DNA from: Brachionus rotundiformis
Taxonomy: Eukaryota > Rotifera > Eurotatoria > Ploima > Brachionidae
Length of the DNA: 64,000 nt
Assembly: GCA_016802295.1 (NCBI GenBank)
Contig: JAESIW010000137.1
Span: 1,789,318-1,853,317 of the forward strand
Reading direction: 5' to 3'
The position numbers and the translations under genes are program-made. This document shows, piece after piece, positions 62,429 to 64,000 of the stretch (position 1 is the first letter of the stretch; the number at the start of each line of letters is the position of its first letter). A model generated the notes under the pieces. It made no database searches. It worked only from the letters and a program-made list of their open reading frames with translations, and was not told the origin of the DNA.

Positions 62429-62478
62429 ATCTACTGTACTATATAATATTTGTTTCTTTCTTGACTATCCCAAATGTA

Positions 62479-62484
62479 AATAAA
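62479..62484 (+). terminator. Poly(A) signal of AGGF1
   Basis: AATAAA about 50 bp after the AGGF1 stop at 62428; a second AATAAA lies close behind. The next gene on the other strand ends at 62739, so the two converge. Confidence 0.5.
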
Positions 62485-62738
62485 ATTTTATCTCAAAATA
62501 AATATTTTTAATCTTAATTTATTTTAATTATGTTATAATATAAAAAGAAGATGCTGACATTTTTTAAATTAATCAGAGATTAACAGTTAAGATGTATATT
62601 AATTGTTCTAGAATAAAATACTTTGATTAACTATTTAACTATTTTTTTTATTTATTAAATGAAATGAAATTATTGCCTAATTAGAAAAAGTAAAAGTTAC
62701 ATTAAAAAAATAATCAAACATAAAGGTTATGTAATAAT

Positions 62739-63509
62739 TTAATAACCATAAACAAGATATTGTTTGATTTTGTTGATGATAATTTTAAGTTTATTGAAGT
62801 TTTTGGTGACCATATTTTCATAAAACTTGACAAAATTTATTTTCATCTTTTTGTTTGAATAAATGTCACCATAATTAGTCATGTAGTCAAAATCACGTTC
62901 AACTTGAACCAATTTTCCCAAAATTGATCCCAAGTCTTCTATTCTATAGTCGTCTTCTTGAACTGAAGAATCATCAAAATCATAGTAATCAACTAATCTT
63001 TCAATTCCTTGGGCATCAAGGTTAAACTTTCTGACCAAATCTCCGACCAAGTACTGCATTTCTAAATAGTAGTTATTAAATTTCTCATCATAATCATCTG
63101 AACTCCATGAATCTTGTTCATCTGAATTATAATCCGATTGAGATTCATAACTGAAATCGTTAAGGTCCTGTCTACTGGATAAAAGCCCACCTATATTAAT
63201 CACAGGTAGTTTATATTCAATTATTTGATTGTCTCTAGTAGCTGGTAGAATATGAATTGGTGAGTTTAAGGTAGTTATTGTCTGCTTTTGAGTTAAATTC
63301 TTTTCAGATGTGTTTGGTGGTTTATCTATTGGCATTTTAACAGTTTGGTTCTCTTGGAGAGACAAATAATTCAATTCTGCAGTTATAAACTCATTTAAAC
63401 TATGATTGACCGAGGTATGATTACTAATCTCGTAGGAACCATTTACTGGTATTGGTGAACATTTTATAATGTTAATTATCAGTAGACAGAATGTTATTAG
63501 AGATATCAT
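62739..63509 (-). CDS. Secreted acidic protein, unrecognised
   Basis: A single-exon frame of 256 aa with ATG 63509-63507. It opens with a clear signal peptide (MISLITFCLLIINIIKCSPI). The mature part has N-glycosylation sequons early (NGS, NHT, NHS, NQT, NLT). The middle is strongly acidic and Tyr/Ser-rich (YESQSDYNSDEQDSWSSDDY), suitable for tyrosine sulfation or phosphorylation. The last ~110 residues look helical (MQYLVGDLVRKFNLDAQG, RIEDLGSILGKLVQVERDF) and end Lys/Asn-rich. Only one Cys follows the likely cleavage point or forms part of it, so no disulfide fold is expected. There is no membrane segment after the signal peptide and no known domain is recognised. A secreted matrix protein or neuropeptide-like precursor is possible; dibasic sites are few, which argues against the latter. 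Convergent with AGGF1. Confidence 0.65.
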   Translation of the reverse strand: MISLITFCLLIINIIKCSPIPVNGSYEISNHTSVNHSLNEFITAELNYLSLQENQTVKMPIDKPPNTSEKNLTQKQTITTLNSPIHILPATRDNQIIEYKLPVINIGGLLSSRQDLNDFSYESQSDYNSDEQDSWSSDDYDEKFNNYYLEMQYLVGDLVRKFNLDAQGIERLVDYYDFDDSSVQEDDYRIEDLGSILGKLVQVERDFDYMTNYGDIYSNKKMKINFVKFYENMVTKNFNKLKIIINKIKQYLVYGY

Positions 63510-63620
63510 TTTTTATTTTTATTAATGATTTATCAAATATAAAATATATATCAAATTTTATAGGCAAAAAAAATGGTTAAAGTGTTAATTAATTTATTGA
63601 ATCAAATAAAATATAACAAA

Positions 63621-63992
63621 TTATTCTATTTTTTGAACTTTTATCTCTCTATTCACATCAGCATCTTCAACAGCTTTATTTTTTCCATTTTGTTCGCCAT
63701 TCCAAAAAAAAATTTTAAAGCCAATCTGAAACATAGTGCAGTACATGTCTTTATTTGGTGCTACTTTTCTCACATATTTAGAATCAATTTTAAGTTCAGG
63801 TTCTTGATAAATTTCGTGTCTTATTCTTTCTTGTATTTTATCTAGTTCTGTCTTATCTCCTTTGCAAAAATGATAACAATAGACGTACAATTGAAAATTT
63901 TGAATCAAATCAGGATTTAGTGCTTTTTTTATTTTATCTATTTCCTCAGAATCATACAAATTTAAAAACGAGTCCAAAAATTCAACTGACAT
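63621..63992 (-). CDS. Hypothetical protein, possibly partial at window edge
   Basis: An open frame of 123 codons from ATG 63992 to its stop at 63621, eight bases from the window edge, so the true start or earlier exons may lie outside. Composition is soluble and mixed: FLDSFLNLYDSEEIDKIKKA, FQLYVYCYHFCKGDKTELDK, YVRKVAPNKDMYCTMFQIGF. No signal peptide or membrane helix and no family recognised. It lies 112 bp upstream of the secreted acidic protein gene on the same strand. Confidence 0.5.
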   Translation of the reverse strand: MSVEFLDSFLNLYDSEEIDKIKKALNPDLIQNFQLYVYCYHFCKGDKTELDKIQERIRHEIYQEPELKIDSKYVRKVAPNKDMYCTMFQIGFKIFFWNGEQNGKNKAVEDADVNREIKVQKIE

Positions 63993-64000
63993 TGCCGGCA

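Noticed and set aside
1..64000. Prokaryotic-type systems (CRISPR, toxin-antitoxin, prophage, operons)
   Set aside because: Genes are intron-bearing animal genes with no ribosome-binding sites or polycistronic packing; no direct-repeat/spacer array is present.

Overview
This window looks like a piece of a small-genome metazoan nuclear chromosome. It is very AT-rich, has spliced genes with mostly 36-110 bp GT-AG introns, and carries animal-specific genes (agrin, HUNK, AGGF1, a claudin-like protein, SLC7 light subunits). The base composition, short introns and a secreted EGF/chitin-binding protein fit a monogonont rotifer such as Brachionus. That assignment is an inference; another AT-rich invertebrate is possible.

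Layout. 0.36-3.5 kb (+): secreted protein with a 39-bp tandem repeat, EGF domains, chitin-binding domains and a Gln-rich tail. 4.4-7.4 kb (-): HUNK-type kinase. 7.4-14.2 kb: gene-poor DNA with one 48-codon ORF resembling the p66/GATAD2 coiled coil. 14.2-16.0 kb (+): ELL. 16.5-17.0 kb: GC-rich foreign element with two related tails. 17.5-18.4 kb (+): LSM12. 18.6-19.4 kb: dead non-LTR reverse transcriptase. 19.9-21.8 kb (+): SLC35E2-type transporter. 23.4-32.5 kb (+): agrin, with a possible short isoform. 32.6-33.5 kb (-): PGAM5. 33.7-34.4 kb (+): TK2/dNK-type deoxynucleoside kinase. 34.9-36.9 kb (-): claudin-like four-pass protein with a long N-terminus. 36.9-40.7 kb: gene-free. 40.7-43.5 kb (-): CTF18. 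44.1-45.9 kb and 50.5-52.6 kb (-): two SLC7 light-chain paralogues flanking an undivided BUB1/BUBR1-type gene at 46.5-50.1 kb. 53.4-59.8 kb (-): CEP152/Asterless. 60.7-62.4 kb (+): AGGF1. 62.7-63.5 kb (-): unrecognised secreted acidic protein. 63.6-64.0 kb (-): unrecognised ORF at the window edge.

Where exon joins are given, they were worked out by hand: each junction has GT...AG, keeps the reading frame and, in recognised families, restores family motifs. There is no operon logic. The neighbour relations worth noting are the 129-bp divergent spacer between two probably mitochondrial genes (PGAM5 and the TK2-like kinase), the convergent ends of agrin/PGAM5 and of AGGF1/the secreted protein, and the SLC7 pair around the BUB gene. 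No tRNA, rRNA, CRISPR or intact transposon was seen.
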